From Solicoccozyma terricola (Eukaryota; Basidiomycota; Tremellomycetes; Filobasidiales; Piskurozymaceae): a DNA stretch of 51,731 bases. Shown here piece by piece: positions 31,968 through 41,949 of the stretch. The notes under the pieces are model-generated. The model made no database searches. It saw nothing but the letters and a program-made list of their open reading frames with translations, and was not told where the DNA came from. Numbering within the stretch: position 1 is the stretch's first letter; the number at the start of each line of letters is the position of its first letter. A program made the translations under genes and the position numbers. The stretch covers positions 176,871 to 228,601 of the forward strand of contig BCLD01000021.1 in NCBI GenBank assembly GCA_001600875.1, in the 5' to 3' direction.

Positions 31968-32048
31968 GGTTTCGTTGCCATGCGGTGGACTCCGTTCATA
32001 ACCACAGTCATCCTGTGAACCTCGGCTCGCTGTGGTACTGAATTTGCC

Positions 32049-32067
32049 AAAAGACAGGCTGTCTTTT
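32049..32067. repeat. 19 bp palindrome, copy 4
   Basis: AAAAGACAGGCTGTCTTTT; flanks are the reverse complement of those at 30050. Confidence 0.95.
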
Positions 32068-32887
32068 CGCGCGCCAACACCATTGCCTTGCGACTATGCA
32101 ACCGTAGGGATATGGTCAACCTTGTTTGGCTGGTTTCGTTCTTGTCGCTGGCCTGCGATGTTCTAGCTGGTGGCTTCTCATTTCGTTTCCCAGCCTTCAT
32201 ACTGGAAGATCAGAGAGGACAATTGGTTCGGTGACAGGATACAAATGCCAGGGGGCTTCCTCGTGACAATATCTGGTTGTCAAAATATATCAAAGTTTGA
32301 TGCTCTGCTTGTCCAACCCGGTCCCCCCGCATAAGCCTGTATACTCAGAGCATTCTTGTGCGTACAGATCGGAGCCTCTGCAGGGGTTGCTTTATTTATG
32401 CTTCTCAGCTCCCTGTGCTGGCGTAAATGTAGTAGGTCAGTGAAGGTAGGAAGGGAACCTGTCCTTCTCTTGCGAAACTAGGTGCGGGGTTCCTTGTATC
32501 CAGACAAAACCTCCTCGCTAATATCATCTGGCGTTTCACTAGGTCCCTGTGGAAGATACCACTCGTCACCTAGGTCTGCGAGCTATCGATGTTGAGAACC
32601 ACTTGGCCCAGACACCGAGCTGTTTGCGATCCAGCCTCTGAGAGAGGATTTCATCACAGATACAGCGTTAGGGTTTTTCCAGCTCACCCTTCAGCTCTGC
32701 GCAGATCTTTCCGGTCTAGATGCCCATCATGGCAAGCGGGACCACCGATAGAAACGGGCTGGTGGCTTTGAGTGTCTTTCAATACGTTCCCATGCTCAGG
32801 TTCCTGCAGCATGCAAGGGAAGTCCGGAGGGTAAAAATCCTGTGTGCTAGAGCCGTCCCAGTATAGACTAAAGTCCGAGGACGATTC

Positions 32888-32945
32888 TACTTTGTTAAGA
32901 TAGGGTTTCTAGGGACGCGTGTCCATAGACTGTCAGCAATAGTGG
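32888..32945 (+). mobile_element. Copia pol linker scrap
   Basis: GTTAAGATAGGG followed by CGTGTCCATAGACTGTCAGC matches the copia linker at 47.72-47.78 kb (VVKIGTLWTRVRNTVS). Only ~55 bases. Confidence 0.55.
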
Positions 32946-33103
32946 GAGAAATCACCGAACATCATTCCCAGTTTTGCCACCACTTTATTCACAACATACT
33001 TTCATATTGCGAAAGCATCGGTGCCCGAAGAAGTGAAGGCAGCCGTCATAGCCAATGCTGTTGCGTTTTGGGATGAGATACCAGGGCCAAGTGTATCTTG
33101 TGT

Positions 33104-33640
33104 TCAATTTACCTGGTTCTTGAGGGTGTAGGGTGCAGCCCAACCACCCGACATGTCGCCATCACGATATGGACTGTAAATGATGGCCGGGCATTGATTA
33201 GAAACGTTATATCCGTACGTGGTCTTGGCAAAGATGCTGGTGGCCGAGGTTTGGCCTTTGTCGTTTACGAGCAAGTATAGTTGCTGGGGCAGAGATCCCA
33301 GTCCATTCCTCTTCACATGGAATTCGTCAAAATGGATGCCCACCTGTGTCAAAAATAGAAGACAGATGTAAGAAATCATTCAGTGCAAACTCCTTGGTAG
33401 AAATTTCCATATGCCTCGGCATATGGATAGTCTCCTCCGTATATGTCAGTTTGGCGTTTGGATCCATCCCCAACCTCGTCCATGTGTTACCAGAGAACTT
33501 TTGTACGTCCTCGTGTAGAACGGCGCCTTCGATATTTAGCCTTTGTGGTCGAGAAAGTGTTGGCGTTCCCGGGTGTGAGAAAGATGTATTGAACTGGCAT
33601 GTTGCTGAAAAGTGGCGGAGGAGTTAAGGGAGCAGAGTAG
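33104..33640 (-). CDS. Unidentified gene fragment, two exon-like blocks
   Basis: The block 33380-33640 reads GAVLHEDVQKFSGNTWTRLG and KLTYTEETIHMPRHMEISTK in one frame. The block 33118-33332 reads GIHFDEFHVKRNGLGSLPQQ, LYLLVNDKGQ and YGYNVSNQCPAIIYSPYRDG. Both look coding, and an acceptor (TTTTTGACACAG) precedes the second, but I cannot join them in phase. No family recognised. The second block ends at a donor (CAG-GTAAAT, 33110), after which nothing continues, so the gene is probably truncated. Confidence 0.35.
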
Positions 33641-33759
33641 TGACTGACTGAGCAAGACTGGGTCGATGTTCAACCTGCTCAACTGTGCTCATCACGTCGC
33701 GAACTCAGATGTGATGGTCGACGTTTGCCAGCGTTCTAACCTCCCGCACCTCCTTCTGC

Positions 33760-34972
33760 TGAACCTGTATCAGACCGACCCTTGCCCGCCAAACAATAGC
33801 CACCAGAACGGCGCCATTAAAACCTCTCTCTACCTCCCCCGGTAAGATTGTTGGCAGGGATGTTGCCCCTTGCGGTGGATCCAGATAGATGGTTTCCTCG
33901 AGTTCACCATTGAGGAATGCTGCTTTGAGGTCTACCTGGTCGCATTCCAGGTCCAGGTAGTTGACGAGTGGGAGGAAGACCCTGATGGAGTCCTTATGAG
34001 CAACACCAGCGTAGAGTTCATTGTAGTCCTCTCCAGCCAATTGCGAGAATCCTTTGGCTACCCGTCGAGCCTTGAACGCAGCAGGCTTCCCTGTTTCCCT
34101 GTCAATCTTTCGAGAGAAGACCAATTTGGCTTTGAGTGCGCTAATACTAGGTTGATGGTCCACGATCTCCCATACCTTGTACTTGTCCCTCTTGGCCAGT
34201 TTGTCATTGATGGCTTGCTGCCAGTGAGGCCAGTCGACAGAGCAGTGAGCTTCCGGGAAGGTTGAGGCGTTGCGGTAGAGATGAGCTCATAAGCCATCAC
34301 CATCAGAGTTGAGGGGTCAAAGCTGTCGTTGCCGTTGAAGCCGGCCGGGTGGAACTTCTACCTGTTGTGCCGGAGCTTCTGGGAGAGGACTAGGTGCTGG
34401 TGACCTGCTGTAGCGCTTGTCCCATTGCCATTCCCAGCCATGGTATTGTTGTTCTGGGAGATCATCCCCATTATCCGAGGAGAGCTCTCGCATAATGGGC
34501 GATCAACCTCTTGTCTCTCCACATGTACTGGATCAGATGTAGGTGTCTCTACTGCACTAATGATACCAGAAGCCTCCATGTAGGCCCTGGTGTCATGGTT
34601 GTAGCGGACCCTGGGTGGTAGGGATGATGAATCTGCTTCCCGCGACGGTTTTGACTCAAACCAACCCTTTTTACACGTCCTAGCAGCTCTCCCTTTCGAA
34701 GTCGTCTCACCTAGATAATCGGAAAGACCTACTTCACAAAGGGAAAAGCCAGTACCCGACACGATGACAGCAACGGAGGCTTCAAGCTGACCAACTCCGA
34801 GATGTCCATTCACAGCAAGCCGATACGAGCATCGTTCACCTTGCGCCTTTCCATAATGCCAAAATCCCATCATACAGTCACTGGCGGGCAACCCTGGAAC
34901 CCATACACCATATGTATCGTTGTCAGACGGAAGATTTTGCGGTGACGCCTCGTTTTTGGGTGAGGTGATCAA
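33760..34972 (-). mobile_element. Copia pol fragment of another subfamily
   Basis: Minus-strand pieces in element order: a linker with RVRYNHDTRAYMEASGIISA (34358-34972), FDPSTLMVMAYELISTATP, EAHCSVDWPHWQQAINDKLA, VWEIVDHQPSISALKAKLVF-SRK, and reverse transcriptase AFKARRVAKGFSQLAGEDYN and LECDQVDLKAAFLNGELEET. It stops before the YVDD box near 33845. At least two frameshifts separate the frames. Its sequence is unlike the 46 kb element, so a second subfamily was active. Confidence 0.82.
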
Positions 34973-35194
34973 TCACGGTTTGATGGCAAAGCTCATCGAA
35001 CAGGCGCAATACAAGCTTGAACTCAGGTACTTGCCGACTTCATCGCCGAAGTTTTGTGAAGGCATTTCAAAAGCGTGTTGAACGACGAGGCTGGAAGGAT
35101 CCCACTAGCATGTGAAGTTTTGTCGACCATAATGAAAATGAATAATGTATCCCAAAACATTGTTGAGCGAATCTGCTGATGCAGGTTACTCCCG

Positions 35195-35553
35195 TCACCA
35201 GAAATTTACCATTAGCAGAAACTGAGGATCCCTGACCAAACTTCGGATCAAGATGGAGACAGCGTTGGTGATCGGCTCCAAGACCTTATAGGGAATCTCC
35301 TTGTTGTCCAGGTTGCGACTGATGCGTTGCAATACCGCCTCAAAGTCCAACAAATCTTTCACAAAGTCCTTCGCGCATTCTGCAGAGCGGGTTCCTTCTT
35401 GTTGTTCGACAAAGGTTGTAGGCAAGTGAAAGTATTGGATATGGGTTCTTCTTCAATACAACGACGATCTCTAGCTCGCTTACCCTGACTATATAGATGC
35501 AGGAGCGGCTTTAGAACAATAGAGAAATCGGTTACCATTCTGCCGAAGTCCAC
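35195..35553 (-). pseudogene. Unidentified gene fragment overlapping repeat R1
   Basis: Two exon-like blocks: MDFGRMVTDFSIVLKPLLHL (35490-35553) and DFEAVLQRISRNLDNKEIPY-KVLEPITNAVSILIRSLVRD ending at a donor ATG-GTAAAT (35208). A possible intron starts at GTAAGCGAG between them. No family recognised. Part of it lies in the dispersed repeat R1, so duplicated copies of this gene piece explain R1. Confidence 0.35.
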
Positions 35554-35725
35554 AATAGTGTTGTTGACCTATAACAATGGAATGCACTTAGATCCATTGT
35601 TTCCCTGTCTCACTTCCTTATGTCTCACACTAGTCCTTGAGATATTCGTGCTTCCAACCTTCTTTCCACCTTGAGTCCGAGTCCTGTTGCCTATTGTTCT
35701 ATGACCGGATGCGTCTATATTGAAC
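35400..35725. repeat. Dispersed repeat R1, copy 2
   Basis: Same orientation as 6469-6783, with point changes and small indels; a further partial copy is at 43786-43865. Confidence 0.85.
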
Positions 35726-35908
35726 ACTTCTCCGCTAAATGGTGCAGCGATACGCCGTAGTTGATGAGGTTCTGTACCTCAACGACCTGGTAATTGTTAT
35801 GAACCGAACCTCCTAAGGTCCATGACAGTAACTAAGAAGGTGCACCAACCCTCACTGCTACTTCCACAATTTGGCCTTAATTTGATGTAGGTCCTCGCAT
35901 CAAGAACG

Positions 35909-35927
35909 AAAGGACAGCCTGTCTTTT
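35909..35927. repeat. 19 bp palindrome, copy 5 (one mismatch)
   Basis: AAAGGACAGCCTGTCTTTT. Its surroundings (CAAGAACGAA.. and ..CAGTATTG) resemble those of the copy at 36245, so a local duplication carried it. Confidence 0.9.
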
Positions 35928-36244
35928 CAGTATTGAACACGCGGTTTCTGCGAGGAGCCACCCATCACATGGTCCACACGGTATACCGGTCTTGCATCTC
36001 CTCGTTTGACATGATCACGTCCAGTATCTTTTGAGCGAACGAGGTGTTGGCCTCGGTTTGACCGACGTAGGGATGGCGGTGGAATGAAGATCCCAGGCGT
36101 GGTAGGTGGACGACGTGTTCAAAGCTCTCCAAAGGTTTGGACAGGAACACGGCGGGGTTGANCATTCAACCAGATTAATCCCAAGCTCATTGCAGAAGTT
36201 TACAATTTGATCTCAATCGGGTATGTGCCTCCACGTCGAGAACG

Positions 36245-36263
36245 AAAAGACAGCCTGTCTTTT
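36245..36263. repeat. 19 bp palindrome, copy 6
   Basis: AAAAGACAGCCTGTCTTTT; mirror of the copy at 17382 through the inverted repeat. Confidence 0.95.
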
Positions 36264-37004
36264 CNGTACTGGATAGGCGTGGGAGTTCCCATTATTCAAA
36301 GTGGTCTGAGTGATCTTATGCCCTTCTATGAGTTGGGATACAATCGCTTGCGACCAGCGGCTTCGGATTCTAAAGCAGTTCTCTCACCGCAAGCGACCCC
36401 TTCGCTCCAATAGCCCACGGGGACATCCCGGCGCATGCCGTCTGAGGTGGGCAAGCGACACGACTGTTTGCCCGTTATCCTTGGGCGGCGTTTTGTGAGA
36501 AATTTGGCTTTGAGACACGCCAGCGAAAGGTTTACCAAGCTGACAAGTTCCGTTGTGGCTGCCCACTCATCATGGGCAAGGAGGAGGGAGCAGCTGTCAA
36601 CTTCATTTTCGATAATCCTGACTTTTGGCCGTGATGACTAAAAGCGGGGCGGAAGAACCAAACACCCGGGCGGCTATGTGTGATTAGCCTGCGATTTCAA
36701 TAACCGTCGTTTGCCTAGTTACTTTCGGTGCTTCTCGATCCATGCCGAACTGAGGTGGAATCGCTCGGTGATTCCCTTGGATGCGCTCAAGGAAACCATG
36801 CCTACGCGGGAGCAGCTACCAGGTACTGGACTGGTAAATTTGAGCGCGGGTGTGCGAACAGGGAACGATATCTCCAGGTCCTACCTGGTCGGATACAACG
36901 AGATTATGGCGCCTTCAGCGACGTGTCTGTCCCTTCAACACCACCGAGCGTCGATCCCTCTAATGATCTACAACTCCACATTGCTGACAACATCACATCC
37001 ATGA

Positions 37005-38360
37005 TTGGGCTTCACATCAATATCACAGCGACACTCCGTTGATGATTTTCCTGGCGATGGTCCCACAAACATGATGCCTCGAGATCGTTCGACAGACTGT
37101 CGCTCGGACGTCGACATCCTCCCAGGTGGCTCCAACGTCCCGCTGGTGGAAAGCCCAAGGGAGAGCAGGTCAGCGTCACCGGTACCAAGAATATCCACCG
37201 AACTTGACAAAAGGAAAAAAATTGCAGAGAGACGTTGGCAGAAGCGAGATGCGATTGAGGCCGAGGGGACTGTCGTGGGACCGTCTTCGCTGACAGAGAG
37301 ACATTCGCGACACCCACAACACGCTCAAGGACCTGGGGCTCTACCTCTGCTATCGCATATGATCCCAATGCAATCCAACGACCGTCGTATATCCCAGACT
37401 ACGGATCCGCGAAGCTCGGGAGCACAACACGCCATGCGTCAATCTGAAGCATTGCATGAAGGACTTGCAACGACACGAACGAGTTCTGAGATGTCACCCT
37501 TTACCTTCTCCAGTCATCGCACTATACTACAGGGACCACCATACACCGACCCACCAAGGTATCCATCTTCTCTATCCCTCCCACCACCACCGCCACCACC
37601 ACCTCCTCCCGGCGAACCTTTTCGGACACCACCTCGAGAACAAGGTGTCCTCGATCTCTCTTTGCAAAATGAGACCAACGACCGCTCGCCGACGTCCATC
37701 GGCTCCCTTCTCTCACCTTCAACCTCTCATTTCTCCCGTCATCTCACCGCTACCTCTGAATGCGGCAGTAAAGACCAACAACCGGCGGCGTCATCATCGA
37801 GGATGCAAGTAGACCAGTGGCGGTATGGGTCGGTCTCGGCTGGGTACTCTGTTGACGGACAGGGGCGTAAGGGACAGGGNAATTTTGACGATTCAGGTAG
37901 GACGTCCGACTTCCTGATGCGAACAAGAAGGTCCCGTCTTTTTCAGGTGGACCTCGCCAACCCTTCTGATCGCAGGATACACTCTCCCTGCTCCTCTGAC
38001 CGACCGATCGTCTCGCATCCGACGGCGAATGACCCATCCACTAGACCATCGGCGGAGCATTCGACATCGATTGCATCTCGCACCATCGCCGATGAACCTG
38101 GTGCAACCGCACTTGCAAGTAACAAGGCTTGGTCAGTGGAGCGAGTCGGGCGCCAAGGTCCAGCGACAACTCCTCGGCGGGCTATGCCAACTTCACCATT
38201 GGTTGAGGCGTCTAACGAGTGGCCACGACGTCCAGGCCATAGTGCTGCCGAGTCTAGCGGAAATACGATGGATAAATCGCTGTCCGCTCCAGCGTTGACG
38301 CATGTGTTCAAGGAGTGGTTATCAAGATGTGGCAAGACAAGCGTTGTCGACGCACGTTGA
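37005..38360 (+). CDS. Proline/serine-rich hypothetical protein in arm 2
   Basis: A 451-codon open frame, the longest in the arm, starting MGFTSISQRHSVDDFPGDGP and ending RCGKTSVVDAR-stop. Low complexity and disordered, with a ten-proline run near residue 200. It lies just upstream of, and overlaps slightly (38302-38360), the first exon of a Zn2Cys6 regulator in another frame, so it may be an upstream exon of that regulator or an unrelated frame. One ambiguous base at 37880. Conserved frames in three copies argue that some of it was coding. Confidence 0.42.
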   Translation: MGFTSISQRHSVDDFPGDGPTNMMPRDRSTDCRSDVDILPGGSNVPLVESPRESRSASPVPRISTELDKRKKIAERRWQKRDAIEAEGTVVGPSSLTERHSRHPQHAQGPGALPLLSHMIPMQSNDRRISQTTDPRSSGAQHAMRQSEALHEGLATTRTSSEMSPFTFSSHRTILQGPPYTDPPRYPSSLSLPPPPPPPPPPGEPFRTPPREQGVLDLSLQNETNDRSPTSIGSLLSPSTSHFSRHLTATSECGSKDQQPAASSSRMQVDQWRYGSVSAGYSVDGQGRKGQXNFDDSGRTSDFLMRTRRSRLFQVDLANPSDRRIHSPCSSDRPIVSHPTANDPSTRPSAEHSTSIASRTIADEPGATALASNKAWSVERVGRQGPATTPRRAMPTSPLVEASNEWPRRPGHSAAESSGNTMDKSLSAPALTHVFKEWLSRCGKTSVVDAR

Positions 38361-39315
38361 TCCGGCATTGGAAACAAAACTCGCCAAGTGTTTCGCCGAG
38401 AGGAACGATGCGAATGTGGATCTGGGACATGGATTGCTGGCTGGGTCGATGGTACTTTCATCAGAGCATGTGACCCAACGAAAAGAATACCCCTACGTAC
38501 TCTCGACACCGACATCTCACGGAAATGCTCCAGGATATGCGGCGTACCCGCTTTTGGAAGGTGCATCACGAACCGCGGAGCAGGAAGAGGTGTACGAAGT
38601 AGCGATACAAGAAGCATATCGACAGGGATACTGCGATGGGGTGCAGGCGGAGCGGAAACGGTCAAATCAAGGTGAGTGCTGTCGCAGCTGTCGGCAAGTA
38701 TGGTTTATGCCAGAACTTGATCTTGCTACCCATTCAGAAGCACGTTACCAACGCTCTGAGCCAGAGCTGCTCTACTGGCCATCACCTGAACCGCAGAATG
38801 ACGAACTGCAAAACCAATCGCTGACCAGTAGTCAAGTGGAAACAAAGTTCCTGAGTGAGTAGTCACCTCGTCACCTCAGAATGGGTGCCACATGCCAACG
38901 CCTGACTTGCATCTTCACCGGCTCAACCACAGCATCATCCAGCAGTGGTAAACGCCGTCGCACCGACAACAGGCTATCATCGGTTTTAGGGCGTAGTGGC
39001 AAACGACAACCCATCTCGTGCAACAACTGTCGACTACGCAAGCTCAAGTGCGATGGTGTACCCCCTTCGTCGTGCAGCACTTGCGCGAAGAGAAGCGGAG
39101 ACGATCCATGTGAATATGTTGCATTTATTCGAAGAGGAGGACCTGGAACGAAGACAGATGGTCAACACAACAGGGAATCGGCGTCTCCTCAGAGGAGGAA
39201 GTATGCCAATGGAGACGTACTCAATAGGGAGGAGCGGTCTGAGCTGGATGAACACGATGAGTTTTGGAGTCCGTCAACCGTGGAGGTGATAGCAGAGTCT
39301 TCTTGGCAGAAATAA
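38302..39315 (+). CDS. Zn2Cys6 binuclear-cluster transcription factor (short)
   Basis: Exons 38302-38671, 38738-38854 and 38933-39315 join in phase (introns GTGAGT..CATTCAG and GTGAGT..CCACAG) to 289 codons. Exon 3 carries GKRQPISCNNCRLRKLKCDG followed by SSCSTCAKRSGDDPCEY: six cysteines spaced Cx2Cx6C..Cx2Cx6C, the fungal GAL4-type DNA-binding cluster, preceded by a basic KRRRTDN nuclear signal. Such proteins bind CGG-containing sites in the nucleus. The fungal middle homology region is missing: the frame stops 90 residues after the cluster, so it is truncated or a short regulator. The first ~80 codons lie inside inverted-repeat arm 2. The start may lie further upstream in the 37.0-38.4 kb frame. 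Confidence 0.7.
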
Positions 39316-40373
39316 CGGACCGTTGAATTAGTGCAATCCTTCTGGTTGTGTCGCATATGTGTCAAGACGCATGTTTCCATAGTGTCGATGTCTAGGGAAG
39401 AAGGCGGAGCACATCAACGGGAGAGTGTAGTGTTGATGAGGTGACTGCTGGGTTGAAGGTGGGAGCATGGGTGGTTGTTGTTGCATAGGTGCGGTGATAT
39501 GGGAGGGCATCTAACGGAAGGATAGCCCCACCAGATGATCGTCAGTTCACCCGAAGCTCATAATAACAGAAGTCAGGATAGGAGGGTCGAGGAGGGGGGA
39601 TTGGTGATGGTGGCGAGCTCGATGGTTGTGATCATGATAGCTGGCGATGTTGTTGGTAATGAAGTCTTTTTGAGGCGTAACGGAACCGGCTCACCAGGAT
39701 GCGCCTGGACCCGAGAATAGATTACCACGTCACGCGGGCTTCGATTTGGGAACGCGGTGGCGAATCACTTCCCACTAGCTCTCACCGTCAGGTCGAGTTA
39801 ACAGCTTGAGGGTGAATGGATACGATGCTTTACCACCCGTGGAGACCAAACCGAAGTTTCTGTATCCCTATCCCTACACCAGCCAAAATTGATGCAACCA
39901 CGCTCACAGACTCTCAGCTCTGTTTCCCGCGGAGACGTAAGGGTGGAGAACAAGAGTACATGGGCACCAGTGTTGAATCCGGAGACGAATTCAAGGGAAT
40001 TGGGGCATGTAGGCTGGGAGGCTGGGAAGTTAAGGAGGTGAGAGGAGTCGTCGGCAGTTCGCGTTGGCCTATTCGACTCCGGAGGATGCAACGGGAAAGT
40101 CACCGAAATGGAAAGTCTAATGTTTGACCGCTGAGATACAACATTAGCGATGATAGAGGAACGTTGAGAGATAGGCTGCTCGAGATACACGTCAAGAATG
40201 AAATACAAATCACCGTTGAGGCTCCCCAACGACGTCGACAGGGTTTGCTATGTGTGGTGACGTCAAGCCACCCTGCGCAAGTTGGCGGACGTAGGACCGG
40301 CCAGTGAGTCTTGCAAGCAACGGGAGCTTTAAATTGATGTCATACTGAGTCGGACAAAACCTCTGCGGCTTGC
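39316..40373. other. Region without a confident gene
   Basis: Minus-strand frames at 39328-39510 (Gln/Pro/His-rich) and 39798-40229 (143 codons) have no domain. A broken continuation of a regulator is possible. Confidence 0.4.
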
Positions 40374-41649
40374 AAATCCCGCAGTACTCGTTACGATACA
40401 CCAGCCAAGTACCTCCCTGTTACGAGTTCCATACTCTTCTTTTCTTCGCTCAAGGCGGCAAGACTGTCTACGACGGACCCTCGGATACCAAGCGAAGGCT
40501 GTCAAGGATTACTTTGCCACTGCTGGAGCCCCTTGTCCAGGGTGTGGCAATCCTGCCGAGCACATGATTGACGTCGTTTCTGGTCCGATGTCTACTCAAC
40601 AGGACTGGAATGAGACTTGGCTGGCGTCAAGGGAATACGCGACCATCATGGATGAACTGAGAAGAATCAGGAACCACGTCAAGAGCCGTCCTGTCTGTCG
40701 CCTACGAAGAGGATCACAAGAGTTCGCCGCTAGCCTGTGGGAACAGTGCAAGGTCGTTTTCAAAAGGAACGGCATTTCACTGTTCCGCGATACCGAGTAT
40801 ATCACCAACAAATTCGCCCTTCACATCTTCGCCGCTTTGTTCAACAGCTTCACGTTTTGGATGGTCGGAGACGGATCCGTAGACCTGCAGAACGAAGTGT
40901 TCAGCATCTTCACTTTCATCTTTGTGTGAGTCTTGTTTCACCGCCGGTCAATCATGTGCACCCGGCTGACCCCTCTCAAACGCTTTATTAGCGCCCCTGG
41001 TGTCATTGCGCAAGTCCAACCGCTCTTTATCGCTCGACGTGACATCTTCGAAGCTAGAGAGAGAAAGGCCAAAATCTACAACTGGAAGTCCTTCACCTTT
41101 GGTTTGATCGTATCCGAATTCCCCTACTTGGTAATCTGTGCGATACTGTAGCAAGTATCGCATCAATTATCTCACGGACGAATGAACTGAATCAGCTGAC
41201 TTACAACCCAGTAGCTACTTCTGTTGGTACTACATGGTCGGGTTTTCAAGCCGCTCTTCCCGCGCTGGGCCCGTCTTCCTGGGGATACTCATGTACGAGT
41301 TTATCTACACAGGCATTGGGCAATTCGTTGCGAGTGAGTCCGGGGAAACTGAACCAGCCACCACGAGATGGGTCGGGAAACTAATTCATTTTGGTCATCT
41401 GAATATCAGCTGGGATCAAACTTGGGACTCGCAGTGCAGGCTGCTTTCCTCCAGACAAAGGACAGTTCGACGGATATAGGGACGCGGAAAGGGGTTCAGA
41501 ATGGGATGTGGTTCAATCTCGCGTGGCTAATGGGGACCGTGGTGGTTGCCGGGGCTGTGTTCTGGAAGAATAGGGGGATTGTGCCTCCAGATGAGGAACA
41601 GGGGTGGGTGGTGAAAGGGATGGAGATGGGTGAAAAGGAGTCAGGTTAA
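40374..41649 (+). pseudogene. PDR-type ABC transporter, truncated and frameshifted
   Basis: Plus-strand pieces in family order: LANPAVLVTIHQPST (H-loop of the second ATPase), HTLLFFAQGGKTVYDGP, DYFATAGAPCPGCGNPAEHM-IDVVSG, FKRNGISLFRDTEYITNKFA-LHIFAALFNSFTFWMV, then after introns (40927-40991 and ~41141-41217) [42 protein letters not shown] and a last KGVQNGMWFNLAWLMGTVVV. This is the C-terminal half of a pleiotropic drug-resistance transporter. Frameshifts lie near 40415 and 40490; everything before the H-loop is absent; a block of membrane helices after GQFVA is deleted. Introns are kept, so it is a DNA-level fragment. Confidence 0.85.
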
Positions 41650-41750
41650 AGATCCGTTGTAGGCCAGTTATTTTAGTATCATCAGCATCGCAAGGGAAAT
41701 CCCGCGGATTCCTGCTTTCCAGGGTGTGGTCATCCGGGTAGCATGTTACA

Positions 41751-41779
41751 GCCAGGGTCAGGGTCAGGGTTAGGGTCAC
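41751..41779. repeat. Degenerate telomere-like hexamers
   Basis: CAGGGTCAGGGTCAGGGTTA-GGGTCA: four GGGT(C/T)A units directly after the transporter remnant. Only one unit is canonical TTAGGG. Could be chance or a decayed interstitial telomere. Confidence 0.55.
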
Positions 41780-41949
41780 GAAGAGATCTTCCGCGTCGAA
41801 ACTATGTGACATATCCAGTTGATACGAAAGCCGCCACCACCCCGGAAGCTGTCAGTGTGTCTGCCGTCTCGGAATCCACCTTACGCAGTCTTTCTGGTCT
41901 CTACGATGCCCGTTTGTCCGCAATCGGAGTCACTGATACCAGCAACTCC

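Larger units (their letters stand above)
31694..32887. other. Intergenic with two palindromes
   Basis: Holds the palindromes at 31949 and 32049 and the repeated ACLLA-type stretch noted at 30 kb. Otherwise no supported gene. Confidence 0.45.
35974..38540 (-). repeat. Large inverted repeat, arm 2 (2.57 kb)
   Basis: Partner of arm 1 (15189-17657), opposite orientation, with 18.3 kb between them. It ends on the left inside the codons for a YTVW tetrapeptide. On the right, sequence continues without a break into a Zn2Cys6 regulator exon that arm 1 lacks. The ~85 extra bases near 36500-36585 complete a reading frame FETRQRKVYQADKFRCGCPL-IMGKEEG that arm 1 has lost; its Cys spacing recalls zinc-binding segments of transposase-like proteins, but that is a guess. 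Confidence 0.97.

Noticed and set aside
31949..32067. CRISPR-like array from the repeated palindromes
   Set aside because: Eukaryotic context, only two regularly spaced units, and no associated genes.
35195..35553. Gypsy-type polymerase
   Set aside because: A first resemblance of TDFSIVLKPLLHL to the gypsy thumb region was not supported by the neighbouring residues.
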